A stretch of 39,161 bases of DNA from Candidatus Physcousia equi (GCA_018065005.1 JAGHUD010000076.1:1-39161); one strand, 5' to 3'. Shown: positions 13,584 through 22,476, counted from the first letter of the stretch. Made by a program: numbers and translations. Notes: generated by a model from the sequence alone, not told the origin.

Positions 13584-14870
13584 ATGGAAGCAATTTTCAA
13601 CCTCATCAACGAGATGTCTCCCTACCTTCTGTTGGGCTTCTTCTTGGCAGGAATCATGCATGCCTTCATCCCAGGCATGGTCTATCACCGCTATCTGGGT
13701 GGCAAGGGGTTTCGGTCGGTGCTATATGGTGCACTCTTGGGCGTCCCCCTGCCGCTGTGCTCCTGTGGAGTCATCCCCACCGCTATGTCGCTCAGGCGTG
13801 AAGGCGCCTCCAAGGGAGCCACCACCTCTTTCCTCATCGCCACACCCGAAACGGGCATCGACAGCATCGTTGCCACCTACTCACTGCTCGGCCTTCCATT
13901 CGCCATCCTGCGCCCCATTGCCGCCTTTTGCAATGCCCTGCTTGGCGGCTGGCTCATCAACCGGTTCGACAAGAGCGAGACGAGCGACAGAGAGCGAGCA
14001 AGACAGAGCAGTACACCGCACTCCGCAGACTGCTGCTGCGGATCGAGCCACGAGAGAACCACCAGCCTTGCAGGCAAGCTGCGCGAAGCCTTGCACTTCG
14101 GGTATGTCGAGATGATGCAGGACATAGGCAAATGGTTGCTTGTGGGCCTTGTGGTGGCAGGCCTCATCACCGTCCTTGTTCCCGACGACTTCTTTGCGCA
14201 GTTCCGTGGCAACACGCAACTCAGCATGTTGGTGGTGCTGTGCATAGCCATCCCCATGTATATCTGTGCCACGGGCTCCATCCCCATAGCCGTTGCGCTC
14301 ATGCTCAAAGGCCTCACGCCCGGATCTGCACTCGTGTTGCTCATGGCAGGTCCAGCATGCAACATGGCATCCATCTTAGTCATCAAGAAGGTGATGGGTG
14401 GCAAGACCCTATTCCTCTATCTCCTGTCCATCATCAGCATGGCAATCTGTTGGGGACACGTTGTCGACTACCTCCTGCCCTCAGAATGGTTTGCAGCAGG
14501 AGTGCAAAGCACCTCGTGCTGTCACGAAGAGGGAGCATCATGGTTTGGATGGTTGTGCTCAGCAATCCTGTGTTTGCTACTCGTCAACGCCCTCTTTGTT
14601 GCCCAGCGGCACCACCACACCCACGACGACAAACACATAGACGAACATTGTATAACCCCAAAACAATCAGACATGAACCTCTATCACATCGAAGGCATGA
14701 ACTGCAACCATTGTCGCGCTTCGGTCGAAAAAGCCATACGCTCCGTGGAAAACGTAGTGTCGGCATCTGTTGACCTCCAGCGCAAGGAAGCTCGCGTGGA
14801 AGGCAGTGCCTCAGCCGAAGCCATCTGTGAAGCCGTAGCCTCCATCGGTTTCTCCTGCACTCCGCTCTAA
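13584..14870 (+). CDS. SO_0444-type Cu/Zn permease with C-terminal HMA domain
   Basis: This 428-residue inner-membrane protein belongs to the ArsP-like permease superfamily, closest by motifs to the SO_0444 group of Cu/Zn efflux permeases. There are hydrophobic helices from residue 10 on, a PLPLCSCG motif at about 55-62, a PETG at 88-91, a second helix bundle after about 180, and AGPACNMASI in it. Likely metal ligands sit in loops: SADCCCGSSHE in the central loop, TSCCHEEG, and a His-rich linker HHHTHDDKHIDEH. From residue 364 an HMA metal-binding domain is fused (GMNCNHC at 371-377). The fusion would let the protein capture a soft metal at its own C-terminus. It is a single-gene unit with its own promoter and terminator. 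The metal itself is inferred. Confidence 0.85.
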   Translation: MEAIFNLINEMSPYLLLGFFLAGIMHAFIPGMVYHRYLGGKGFRSVLYGALLGVPLPLCSCGVIPTAMSLRREGASKGATTSFLIATPETGIDSIVATYSLLGLPFAILRPIAAFCNALLGGWLINRFDKSETSDRERARQSSTPHSADCCCGSSHERTTSLAGKLREALHFGYVEMMQDIGKWLLVGLVVAGLITVLVPDDFFAQFRGNTQLSMLVVLCIAIPMYICATGSIPIAVALMLKGLTPGSALVLLMAGPACNMASILVIKKVMGGKTLFLYLLSIISMAICWGHVVDYLLPSEWFAAGVQSTSCCHEEGASWFGWLCSAILCLLLVNALFVAQRHHHTHDDKHIDEHCITPKQSDMNLYHIEGMNCNHCRASVEKAIRSVENVVSASVDLQRKEARVEGSASAEAICEAVASIGFSCTPL

Positions 14871-14907
14871 GGGAGCGCACCAAAAGCAACCTCATGCGCC
14901 CAAAGAC

Positions 14908-14954
14908 AGCAGCTACAGAATCCTGAGTAGGAATCCTGTAGCTGCTGTTTTTTG
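14908..14954 (+). terminator. Rho-independent terminator after the metal permease
   Basis: An 11-base perfect stem (AGCAGCTACAG at 14908-14918, CTGTAGCTGCT at 14936-14946), extended inwards by further partial pairing, is followed by GTTTTTTG. Confidence 0.9.
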
Positions 14955-15003
14955 TTTTGGGGTGAGGCTGTGTGATTCTGTTCGAACAGAAGAAAGATTC
15001 GGA

Positions 15004-16305
15004 TCACTTCTCCAACTTCTTCAGCGCTTTGAAGTTAATCTTTGGAGCCTCATCACCTGGGCGTGCGGGAATGGCGAAACGCTCTTTACCCTTGACGTTC
15101 TCGTCGAAGAAGCCACCCATCTTCAGATAGAAGGCATCACCTTCAGGAGTGACGCCGCCCGCATAGTCGAGGCGTACGCCAGCCCCTGCCGTGGCATCGT
15201 GGGTGAAGATGGCAGATTCGGGACGCACCCACTTGCTCTGTCGTGTGCGAGCCCATTGGTTAGCGTATTTCACTTTACGAGTGAGGTAACCTTGCTCGGG
15301 ATTGAAATTCTCGAGGAAGGAATGAGGGTGGGTATACCAAGTATTGGTTTGCGGGCGCAGGAACTTGGCTATCAGTCGCCACTCTCCCTCTTCGGGTGCC
15401 TTGAAGAAAGCCGTATAGGCAGTGTTTCCCTTGCCATCGGGGTGCACACGCATCAAGAAGGCGTAGGTCTGTCCTGCCTTCCAGGGATACCGCAGGAAAC
15501 TCTGTCCGCCAGAGCCCTCATTGCCAAATTCACCGATGTGCACATCCTTGCCTTGCTTCAGCAGTTTCACGCGCATCTCTTCGGGAATGTTGCGAGGATC
15601 CTGTGTATCGAAAGGACTCCAAACGGAAAAGAGCACACGTCGCTCGGTAGGCGAGTTGAACTGCATGCCGAAGTAGCCTTCGCCAAAACCAGCCACCATG
15701 TAGTAGCTGGACATCGTTTCTCCATCCTGAGGCACCGTCACCTCATTATAGAACCATTCGTAGTCCTCCCCCTTGGGCAACTGATAGCCCATGTGGACGG
15801 ATGGACCGCGGCGTCCCCAGTAGTTAGAGAAGTCCTTGACACAGGTGATAGTTCCATCGTTCAGTTCCACCACGATGTCTGAAATGTTGGCAAAGAAGCT
15901 GCCGGCACGTTCGGCACCCTGAAGATTCACCTGCACATAGCCCGCATGAGCGATGGGCACCTTCAGTGCACCTACCACCGTTGGTTCGTCGGAGTCGAAG
16001 CACACCCTCTGCTCCAGCCCCTTGCAGGTCATGAGCATGGTGGCATGTCCGCTGCCCTTGAGCGAGAGCGTTATCGTTTGTGGCTTGTCGACATAGAAGT
16101 AAGCACTCACCACCGTTTCGGGCGATGTCCAGTTCCTAATGCCCTGATCCGTCACTCTCGTCCTATCAGCAGTGTGCGACACATAGGCATTGCCTGCGAG
16201 GGAAACCTCATGCTGTGTTTGCGCCGACACATGTGTCGACACAAGGAGGCAAGCCATGAATGCTGTTCTCTGTGCAAAGGAAATAATCTTGTGTTTCATC
16301 TTCAT
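15004..16305 (-). CDS. Secreted DUF5077/DUF3472 protein
   Basis: This protein of about 433 residues has a clear signal peptide (MKMKHKIISFAQRTAFMACL, cleaved near VSA-QT). The first part (VSLAGNAYVSHTADRTRV) matches the DUF5077 beta-sandwich domain; the rest matches DUF3472 (GRRGPSVHMGYQLPKGEDYE, then FGEGYFGMQF and RVLFSVWSPFDTQDP). Such proteins are exported, carbohydrate-associated and of unknown activity. The longer open frame beginning at 16524 runs antisense through ilvE and was discarded. The next Met at 16314 is an alternative start. It lies 16 bases after the ilvE stop and is probably cotranscribed with it. Confidence 0.8.
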   Translation of the reverse strand: MKMKHKIISFAQRTAFMACLLVSTHVSAQTQHEVSLAGNAYVSHTADRTRVTDQGIRNWTSPETVVSAYFYVDKPQTITLSLKGSGHATMLMTCKGLEQRVCFDSDEPTVVGALKVPIAHAGYVQVNLQGAERAGSFFANISDIVVELNDGTITCVKDFSNYWGRRGPSVHMGYQLPKGEDYEWFYNEVTVPQDGETMSSYYMVAGFGEGYFGMQFNSPTERRVLFSVWSPFDTQDPRNIPEEMRVKLLKQGKDVHIGEFGNEGSGGQSFLRYPWKAGQTYAFLMRVHPDGKGNTAYTAFFKAPEEGEWRLIAKFLRPQTNTWYTHPHSFLENFNPEQGYLTRKVKYANQWARTRQSKWVRPESAIFTHDATAGAGVRLDYAGGVTPEGDAFYLKMGGFFDENVKGKERFAIPARPGDEAPKINFKALKKLEK

Positions 16306-16321
16306 TTGTGGCATGATTATT

Positions 16322-17350
16322 CTATTCGATGACGACGCGCGTCCAGTTGTGTGTGTCGGGCTCTGTGCCATACTGGATGCCGCGGAGCAGGTTGTAGAGC
16401 TTGGTGCAGATGGGTCCCGGTTTGCCATCCTTAGAGATGACGAAAGACTGCTTCGTGTCGAGGTCGTCGATGCGCTCGATGGGTGAGATGACAGCCGCCG
16501 TGCCGCAGGCGCCAGCCTCCTCAAAGGTAGAGAGTTCTTCTTCGGGAATTTGTCGGCGCTCGACAGTCATGCCCATATCCTCAGCCAGTTGCATGAGGCT
16601 CTTGTTGGTGATGGAGGGCAGGATGCTGCTCGACTTGGGTGTGACGTAGGTATTGTTTTTGATGCCGAAGAAGTTGGCAGCGCCACATTCGTCCATATAC
16701 TTCTTCTCCTTGGCATCGAGATAGAACTCGCAGGAGTAGCCCAGGTCATGCGCCATCTTGTTGGCACGCAGGCTGGCAGCGTAGTTGCCGCCCACTTTGT
16801 AGATGCCCGTGCCAAGCGGTGCCGAGCGATCGAACTCGCGGATGATGACGTAGGGGTTGGTGGCGAAACCACCCTTGAAGTAAGGACCGACGGGAGTGGC
16901 GAAGATGAGGAAGAGATATTCGGTGGCAGGATGCACACCCACTTGCGCACTCGTGCCGATGAGCAGCGGGCGGATGTAGAGTGTTGCGCCGCTCTCGTAG
17001 GGGGGGATGAAGCGTTCGTTGAGGCGCACGACGCGTTCAACCATTTCTATGAACTTCTCGGTGGGCAGTTCGGGCATGAGAATGCCTCGGCAGGTGCTTT
17101 GCAGGCGGGCAGCATTCTCGTCGGGGCGGAAGATGCGCACCTTACCGTCGGGGCATCGGTAGGCTTTGAGTCCTTCGAACGCCTCCTGTCCATAGTGCAG
17201 ACAGGTGGCAGCCATGTGCATGGGGATAGTTTCTTCGCTTGACACTTCAATTTCTCCCCACTGTCCGTTGCGATAGTAGCAGCGCACGTTGTAGTCGGTC
17301 TTTCGGTAGCCAAAGCCGATGGCAGACCAATCAATTGTTTCGTTCATCAT
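16322..17350 (-). CDS. ilvE: Branched-chain amino acid aminotransferase
   Basis: This 342-residue class IV PLP aminotransferase of the eukaryote-like BCAT type catalyses the last step of valine, leucine and isoleucine synthesis, or the first of their breakdown, in the cytoplasm. Visible features are LHYGQEAFEGLKAYRCPDG (about 51-69), the Schiff-base lysine at about 185 in TGIYKVGGNYAASL, DECGAANFFGI (about 220-230) and EAGACGTAAVISPI. Length and motifs are complete. It follows xseB by 22 bases on the same strand. Confidence 0.95.
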   Translation of the reverse strand: MMNETIDWSAIGFGYRKTDYNVRCYYRNGQWGEIEVSSEETIPMHMAATCLHYGQEAFEGLKAYRCPDGKVRIFRPDENAARLQSTCRGILMPELPTEKFIEMVERVVRLNERFIPPYESGATLYIRPLLIGTSAQVGVHPATEYLFLIFATPVGPYFKGGFATNPYVIIREFDRSAPLGTGIYKVGGNYAASLRANKMAHDLGYSCEFYLDAKEKKYMDECGAANFFGIKNNTYVTPKSSSILPSITNKSLMQLAEDMGMTVERRQIPEEELSTFEEAGACGTAAVISPIERIDDLDTKQSFVISKDGKPGPICTKLYNLLRGIQYGTEPDTHNWTRVVIE

Positions 17351-17372
17351 TTTGTGTGTGTTGTAAGTATAT

Positions 17373-17561
17373 TTATTTAGTTTCGTTCGCGTTCAGTGTC
17401 TCCTGCACTTCCTGGTCGGCAAGGAGCAGTTTGGATCGGCATTCGGCAATGAGTTTGTTGGCTTCTGCCAAGCGATTGGCGAGTGCGTCGATGGGCATTT
17501 CTCCCTGTTCCATCTGAAGCACGATGGATTCGAGTTTCTGTATGGATTCTTCGTATGTCAT
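17373..17561 (-). CDS. xseB: Exodeoxyribonuclease VII small subunit
   Basis: This 62-residue helical protein starts MTYEESIQKLESIVLQMEQG. The ExoVII small-subunit pattern (Y-e-l-kLe-Iv--lE-ge-pld-al) is clear. It binds XseA to form exonuclease VII, which degrades single-stranded DNA. The start at 17561 matches the family N-terminus; a longer frame from 17642 overlaps xseA and was rejected. It lies 46 bases after xseA. Confidence 0.93.
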   Translation of the reverse strand: MTYEESIQKLESIVLQMEQGEMPIDALANRLAEANKLIAECRSKLLLADQEVQETLNANETK

Positions 17562-17607
17562 GGTTTTATTTTGTAGTGTGAGCTTGCTTTCAGGTTGGTT
17601 GGTGCAC

Positions 17608-18858
17608 CTATTCGATGACAGAAGATCGTGAGCCATCGGCAAGGATGGTTTGGATGCGGTCGCCCTTTTGGAGTTGCTGTGCCGATGTGATGATCTTGCC
17701 GTTGAGCATCGTCATGGAGTAGCCTCGTCGGAGGAGGAGCTTCGGGTCGAGCGCAGTGGCACGCTGCTCCAAGAGCGAGAGGCGGTGTTTCTCCCTTTCG
17801 AGGTGGAGACGGGCTGCATGTGCGAGGCGGTCTTGCATTGCCAGGAGTTTGGCGTCCTCTCTTTGGCGCACATGCGCAAAAAGAAGAGGTAGGGTGGATG
17901 CAAGATGTTCGAGGTGCTGGTGGGCACGGTCGAGGGTGCGCTGGGCTGTGTGTGTGAGTCGTTGCTGCAGTCTTTCGAGGCGTGCCAGCTGTTCGGCTTG
18001 GTGGTCGATGATGAAAGAAGCGACAGCCGTAGGGGTCTTCAGCGAGAGACAAGCCACTCGGTCGAGCACCGTCTCGTCGCGGTCGTGCCCAATGCCGGTG
18101 AAGACAGGGATGGGGTATTGTGCAATGGCAGCCGCGAGCGGATAGGAGTCGAAGTCGGAGAGATCGCTGACGGCTCCACCTCCTCTGATGATGACAACGA
18201 CATCGAAGGAAGGCTTGTCGCAGAAGGGTGTCTCGTTGTCGTGCAAAATGTTTTCGAGGGCTGAGAGCACCGTTTGCTCGACCCGCTCGCCCTGCATGAG
18301 TGCAGGGAAGAGTTTGATGTCGAAGTGGAGATGATAGTCGTTGAAGACGAGTTGCTTGCAGAAGTCGCCATAGCCTGCTGCATGCTCGCTTGAGATGACG
18401 GCAATGCGGCTCATGAGCAGGGGTAGCGGGAGTGTGCGGTTGTCGTCGATGATGCCGTCCTCTTCGAGTTGTGCGATAATCTGTCGGCGGCGCTGCTCCG
18501 TTTTGCCTAATGTGAAAGAAGGGTCGATGTCGACGACGTTGAGGCTGTAGCCGTATGCCTCGTGGAAGGTGATGCGCACACAGAGGAGGAGGTTGATGCC
18601 CGGAAGGAGTCGTTGTCCCGTTTCTCGTTCAAAGCGATAGCGTATGAGATTGTAGGAGCGTGCCCAAATCGTGATGCGTGCCCTGGCTCGTATGGCGCCC
18701 TTGTCTTCGGAGCGTTCTATCAGTTCGCCATAGAAGTGTCCGCCAGAAGCGGGTCGCCCCTCGGCAAGTTCACCCTTCACCCATACTTCGTCGGGCAACT
18801 GCTGCTCGATGGTTTGGCTGATGAGGTTGTTGAGTTGATAGAGCGAGAGGCTTTGCAT
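17608..18858 (-). CDS. xseA: Exodeoxyribonuclease VII large subunit
   Basis: This is the 416-residue catalytic subunit of exonuclease VII. It has an N-terminal OB-fold region (VWVKGELAEGRPASGGHFYG), then the catalytic domain with VVVIIRGGGAVSDLSDFDSY, IPVFTGIGHDRDETVLDRVA and KTPTAVASFIIDH, a long coiled-coil helical stretch (about 270-360) and a C-terminal segment LLRRGYSMTMLNG. All are typical of XseA. An 11-base C run (on the coding strand) lies 9 bases before the ATG in the leader and could affect expression. Confidence 0.95.
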   Translation of the reverse strand: MQSLSLYQLNNLISQTIEQQLPDEVWVKGELAEGRPASGGHFYGELIERSEDKGAIRARARITIWARSYNLIRYRFERETGQRLLPGINLLLCVRITFHEAYGYSLNVVDIDPSFTLGKTEQRRRQIIAQLEEDGIIDDNRTLPLPLLMSRIAVISSEHAAGYGDFCKQLVFNDYHLHFDIKLFPALMQGERVEQTVLSALENILHDNETPFCDKPSFDVVVIIRGGGAVSDLSDFDSYPLAAAIAQYPIPVFTGIGHDRDETVLDRVACLSLKTPTAVASFIIDHQAEQLARLERLQQRLTHTAQRTLDRAHQHLEHLASTLPLLFAHVRQREDAKLLAMQDRLAHAARLHLEREKHRLSLLEQRATALDPKLLLRRGYSMTMLNGKIITSAQQLQKGDRIQTILADGSRSSVIE

Positions 18859-18867
18859 GGTTGATGA

Positions 18868-18878
18868 GGGGGGGGGGG
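18868..18878. repeat. G11/C11 homopolymer in front of xseA
   Basis: Eleven G in a row on the plus strand, between the stop of the phosphatase gene and the xseA start, ending 9 bases from the ATG. This is the ribosome-binding region of xseA. Confidence 0.85.
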
Positions 18879-18889
18879 AAAATTGAGGT

Positions 18890-20191
18890 TCAGGCTCCAG
18901 CCTGGTAGTTGTCTAGCTTGGATTGGTAGTATGTGCGGAGTTCGCTCCACTTGTAGTAGCACGTCTGCACGGGTGTGCCCGGCAGTTTCACTTCGCGCTC
19001 GTTGAGCATTGCCTTCACGAGGAGGTCACCCTTGCCGTTTTTGGGTCGGTAGAAGACGAGTTGTATGTTGCTCGCCATGGGGAAGATGCGATAGTTCGCC
19101 CACTTCTGGTCGAGATGCCGAAGGTCGTTGAGTGGCCATTCGCAGTAGCAATCGCCCAATTCGAGGAGGGCAGCCATAGGCATGACAACGGATTCGTGGC
19201 CGAACCGCAGTGTGGCACCATGGAATTGCTTCTGTTGGACGATGGTGTCGGCGGTCTGGAGGAAGTTGTCGAGGAGGTAGGCTTGACTGAAGGGGGTGAG
19301 TCCAGCACTGTAGTTGACATACCATTCGATGTTTTTGATGCGCCAGAGGTCGTAGCACTCCTCTTCGGTGAAGAAATCCCAAAGTGAGATGCCGTCGTCG
19401 TGACTCTGCATGTTGGAGCAGATGTCGAAGGTCCTGCGCATGATATCGCCGCGACTGGTGCGTTTCTCGTCGCGATAGTCGGGGTCGTTGGTGATGGAAG
19501 CCCAGAAACGCTCGGGATGGGTAAACTCCTTTCGCACATTGAGGTCAGCTTGTTTCCAGAGCTCATTGCGCGCATCGAGCAGGCGCTGCTCCCAGGGTCG
19601 GTGGAGGTAGTCTTGATAGAGGTTGCTGACGTCGTTGTGGATGGTGAGGCGCTTGTTGAAGCGTGTCAGTTCCTCGCAGGCAGCCGTCATCGAGAGGATG
19701 CAGCGGATGACGATGGTGCTTCGGGCGTCGACCTGACTGTTCTTGGCTCCGAAGATTTCGGGGAAACGCTGTGTCATGCGCTTGGCAATGCGGCGGTGCT
19801 GCTCCTCGCCCACTGTGGTGAGTTCGCCCAGTCGGCGTGCGGCGTGGGTGTCGGTGTAGAAGCGGTTTATCTTTTGGCGCAGTTCCTCTCCTCGGGCAGA
19901 CAACTTGCCGAGCGCATGCGCACGGTCGAGGACGTCGATGACATCCTTGTATTCACTTTCGTGGATGAGCCAACGACTTCCGTGACGCCCGTAGTGGGTG
20001 AGGTAGAAGGGTTCGTAGCCCTTGGGCGTGGGCGTGAGGCGGTCTTGGTCGTCGGGGTCGACATAGGCGGTGTAGTTGGAGGCAGAGAGAAGAATGTTTC
20101 TGCCTATCTCCTCGCGCGCCTTGGTTTGTGCCAGAAGGCTGCCGAGGGAGAACCATAGGGAGAGGAGTGTAAAGAGGATTTTCGACGTCAT
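18890..20191 (-). CDS. Exported histidine phosphatase (branch 2, phytase/MINPP-like)
   Basis: This 433-residue protein has a signal peptide (MTSKILFTLLSLWFSLGSLL, cleavage near AQ). The catalytic RHG motif is HYGRHGSRW (69-74); the second catalytic region is LRFGHESVV (about 328-336). Classical acid phosphatases have HD at this position and MINPP-type phytases HAE; here it is HES, with the glutamate one place earlier than in HAE. Family members remove phosphate from inositol phosphates or other phosphomonoesters outside the inner membrane. The substrate is unknown. It is the first gene of the block leading to xseA and ilvE, with a promoter at 20264-20295. Confidence 0.85.
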   Translation of the reverse strand: MTSKILFTLLSLWFSLGSLLAQTKAREEIGRNILLSASNYTAYVDPDDQDRLTPTPKGYEPFYLTHYGRHGSRWLIHESEYKDVIDVLDRAHALGKLSARGEELRQKINRFYTDTHAARRLGELTTVGEEQHRRIAKRMTQRFPEIFGAKNSQVDARSTIVIRCILSMTAACEELTRFNKRLTIHNDVSNLYQDYLHRPWEQRLLDARNELWKQADLNVRKEFTHPERFWASITNDPDYRDEKRTSRGDIMRRTFDICSNMQSHDDGISLWDFFTEEECYDLWRIKNIEWYVNYSAGLTPFSQAYLLDNFLQTADTIVQQKQFHGATLRFGHESVVMPMAALLELGDCYCEWPLNDLRHLDQKWANYRIFPMASNIQLVFYRPKNGKGDLLVKAMLNEREVKLPGTPVQTCYYKWSELRTYYQSKLDNYQAGA

Positions 20192-20263
20192 GTGGTATGA
20201 TTTTAGAGACTGGACAAATCGGTGGAAGCGGCAGGCGCACCCTGGGATTGCTTATCAACACTG

Positions 20264-20295
20264 CAAAATTACAAAATTTGTTTTAGAATGACAAT
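20264..20295 (-). promoter_or_regulatory. Promoter of the histidine phosphatase gene
   Basis: The reverse strand has TAATTTTG (20264-20271) as -7 element and ATTG (20292-20295) 20 bases upstream as a near -33 box. It is divergent from the promoter at 20396-20427. Confidence 0.55.
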
Positions 20296-20395
20296 AAGGA
20301 AGCTGAAAAAATATGCACAAAAGTACATTTTTGCGCAGAAGCCCGGTGCAAGACAAGAGAAACGCAGCCTCGTTTGCCCATTTTTTTGGATATTC

Positions 20396-20427
20396 TTTGG
20401 AAGTTCCACATTCATTTCGTAATTTTG
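20396..20427 (+). promoter_or_regulatory. Promoter of the carboxyltransferase gene
   Basis: TTTG (20396-20399), a 20-base spacer and TAATTTTG (20420-20427) are a full match to the Bacteroidetes consensus, 38 bases before the ATG at 20466. Confidence 0.75.
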
Positions 20428-20465
20428 CAGTTTGAAACAATGAAAAAATCCAAAAACAACGCAAT

Positions 20466-22115
20466 ATGACAAAGAAAAAATTGAACGACACGAAGGGGAA
20501 GAAGATCCAGTTCAGCCTCGTGTATCGTGACATGTGGCAGAGTTCGGGCAAGTTCCAGCCTAGCAAGGATCAGTTGGAGCGCATCGCACCCGTCATCATC
20601 GAGATGGGTTGCTTTGCCCGTGTGGAAACAAATGGCGGTGCCTTTGAGCAAGTGAACCTCATGGCGGGCAACAACCCCAACGAGGCGGTCAGAGCCTTTT
20701 GCAAGCCCTTCAACGAAGCAGGCATCAAGACGCACATGCTCGACCGCGGCTTGAACGCCTTGCGCATGTATCCCGTTCCCGACGATGTGCGCCAGATGAT
20801 GTATCGTGTGAAGCACGCACAGGGTGTGGACATCCCCCGCATCTTCTGCGGTCTGAACGACGAGCGAAACATCATCCCCTCCATCAAATGGGCAGCTGAG
20901 GCAGGCATGACGCCACAGGCGACGCTCTGCATCACCAATTCGCCCGTGCACACGGTCGACTATTACGCGCAAAAGGCAGACCTCTTCATCGAGGCGGGTG
21001 CGCCGGAAATCTGCCTCAAGGATATGGCGGGCATCGGCATGCCGGGCTTTCTGGGCGAACTGACGCGCACCATCAAGGAGCGCCACCCCGAGGTCATCAT
21101 CGAATACCACGGACATTCGGGTCCGGGCCTCTCGATGGCAAGCATCCTGGAGGTGTGTGAGAATGGTGCAGACATCATCGACACCGCCATCGAACCCCTC
21201 TCGTGGGGCAAGGTGCACCCAGACGTCATCTCCGTGCAGGCTATGCTGCGTCAGAAGGGCTTCGACGTGCCCGACATCAACATGAAGGCCTACATGAAGG
21301 CGCGTTCGCTCACCCAGGAGTTCATCGACGAGTGGCTCGGCTACTTCATCAACCCTGGCAACAAACACATGTCCTCGCTCCTCTTGGGCTGCGGTCTGCC
21401 CGGCGGCATGATGGGCAGCATGATGGCAGACCTGGGTGGCATACAGGAGGTCATCAACGGCATCAGAAGACAAAAGAACGAACCGGAACTGACCACCGAC
21501 GACATGCTGGTGGCGCTCTTCAACGAGGTGGAGCATGTATGGCCCAAGGTGGGTTATCCCCCATTGGTGACTCCCTTCTCACAGTATGTCAAGAACATCG
21601 CTCTCTTCAACCTGCTCACCATCGAGCAGGGCAAGGGACGCTTTGTCATGATGGACGACTCTGTCTGGGGCATGATTCTCGGCAAGTCGGGCAAGGTGCC
21701 GGCTGAGATTGACCCGGAGATCATCGAGCTCGCCAAGAAGCAGGGACGAGAGTTTGTCACTGCCGACCCGCACACCTTCTACCCCGATGCGCTCGACACC
21801 TTCGTCAAAGAGATGGAAGAGAATGGATGGGACCGCGGACAGGACGACGAGGAACTCTTCGAACTGGCTATGCACCCCGAGCAGTATCGCAACTACAAGT
21901 CGGGCAAGGCAAAGGAGAACTTCGAGGCTGACCTCCAGAAGGCTAAGCTGGAGAAGGCAGGAAGGGCAAATACGCGCATCTCGGAACGCGACTTGGCTGC
22001 CATCGCCTTTGCGGTGAACCTCCACCAGGAGTCTAAGCACGACCACGAGAGCAATGTGCTCACCATTCAGCAGAAGCCTTCACGCTGGTCCTTCGACGTG
22101 AACCCACGCATGTAA
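20466..22115 (+). CDS. Biotin-dependent carboxyltransferase (oxaloacetate decarboxylase alpha / pyruvate carboxylase B-like)
   Basis: This 549-residue protein is of the DRE-TIM metallolyase type that moves carboxyl groups between biotin and pyruvate/oxaloacetate. The first metal-ligand motif is RDMWQSS (21-27), the carbamylated-lysine motif KDMAG is at 185-189 and the metal site EYHGHSGPG at 213-221. A helical carboxylase-conserved region follows (GGMMGSMMADLG and after). There is no biotinyl domain and no biotin carboxylase or decarboxylase beta subunit beside it, so it must use a separate carrier protein. Bacteroidales often carry it as a single gene. The physiological direction cannot be told from this sequence. 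A hairpin follows at 22161-22206. Confidence 0.88.
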   Translation: MTKKKLNDTKGKKIQFSLVYRDMWQSSGKFQPSKDQLERIAPVIIEMGCFARVETNGGAFEQVNLMAGNNPNEAVRAFCKPFNEAGIKTHMLDRGLNALRMYPVPDDVRQMMYRVKHAQGVDIPRIFCGLNDERNIIPSIKWAAEAGMTPQATLCITNSPVHTVDYYAQKADLFIEAGAPEICLKDMAGIGMPGFLGELTRTIKERHPEVIIEYHGHSGPGLSMASILEVCENGADIIDTAIEPLSWGKVHPDVISVQAMLRQKGFDVPDINMKAYMKARSLTQEFIDEWLGYFINPGNKHMSSLLLGCGLPGGMMGSMMADLGGIQEVINGIRRQKNEPELTTDDMLVALFNEVEHVWPKVGYPPLVTPFSQYVKNIALFNLLTIEQGKGRFVMMDDSVWGMILGKSGKVPAEIDPEIIELAKKQGREFVTADPHTFYPDALDTFVKEMEENGWDRGQDDEELFELAMHPEQYRNYKSGKAKENFEADLQKAKLEKAGRANTRISERDLAAIAFAVNLHQESKHDHESNVLTIQQKPSRWSFDVNPRM

Positions 22116-22160
22116 GCCTTCTGACTTATTCCCTAATAGCGCAGATGCGTGGCATCCGAC

Positions 22161-22206
22161 AAGGGGCGATTTTCATCCACTACAGGCGGGGTGAAGATCG
22201 CCCCTT
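22161..22206 (+). terminator. Hairpin terminator after the carboxyltransferase gene
   Basis: AAGGGGCGATTTTCA (22161-22175) pairs with TGAAGATCGCCCCTT (22192-22206) over 15 bases with one G-T pair. The following T content is modest (CTTCGTT). Confidence 0.7.
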
Positions 22207-22248
22207 CTTCGTTAGTCGTGAGGCTGCCCAAAACAGGGACTTTTAGTT

Positions 22249-22313
22249 TCCGCTACAGAAACTGTCGGTTTCTGCTGCAGAAACTTTTTGTTCGTGCAGC
22301 AGAAACTTTTTGC
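22249..22313. repeat. Degenerate tandem array, about 22-base period
   Basis: Three units around CAGAAAC begin at 22256, 22278 and 22300, exactly 22 bases apart. The middle one is a near-palindrome (GTTTCTGCTGCAGAAAC) followed by TTTTTG. A single related unit (GTTTCTGCTGCAGAAAA) lies at about 30680-30697 after cysK. Confidence 0.7.
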
Positions 22314-22444
22314 AGACCATGCGAAACGAGGTGAGGAACGCATGGAAGAGCGGGATTGGGCATTGCACTTGCTGCGTCAAAACGGAGCGATTGAGGTGTG
22401 GACTTGCAGGTCTGGGCTTTTTTTAGAAAAAAAGAAGACTGCCG

Positions 22445-22476
22445 TTTGCACTTATTAAAAAATAATGTTATCTTTG
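22445..22476 (+). promoter_or_regulatory. Promoter of pgk
   Basis: TTTG (22445-22448), 20 bases, then TATCTTTG (22469-22476): a full Bacteroidetes-type match, 59 bases before the ATG. Confidence 0.75.

Noticed and set aside
13350..13688. Minus-strand frame of 112 codons across the permease promoter
   Set aside because: It overlaps the start of the permease gene and its promoter, and has the hydrophobic/phenylalanine-rich look of a chance frame.
20412..21536. Minus-strand frame of 374 codons
   Set aside because: It lies antisense to the carboxyltransferase gene, whose catalytic motifs are intact; the His/Val/Asp-rich composition is typical of an antisense shadow.
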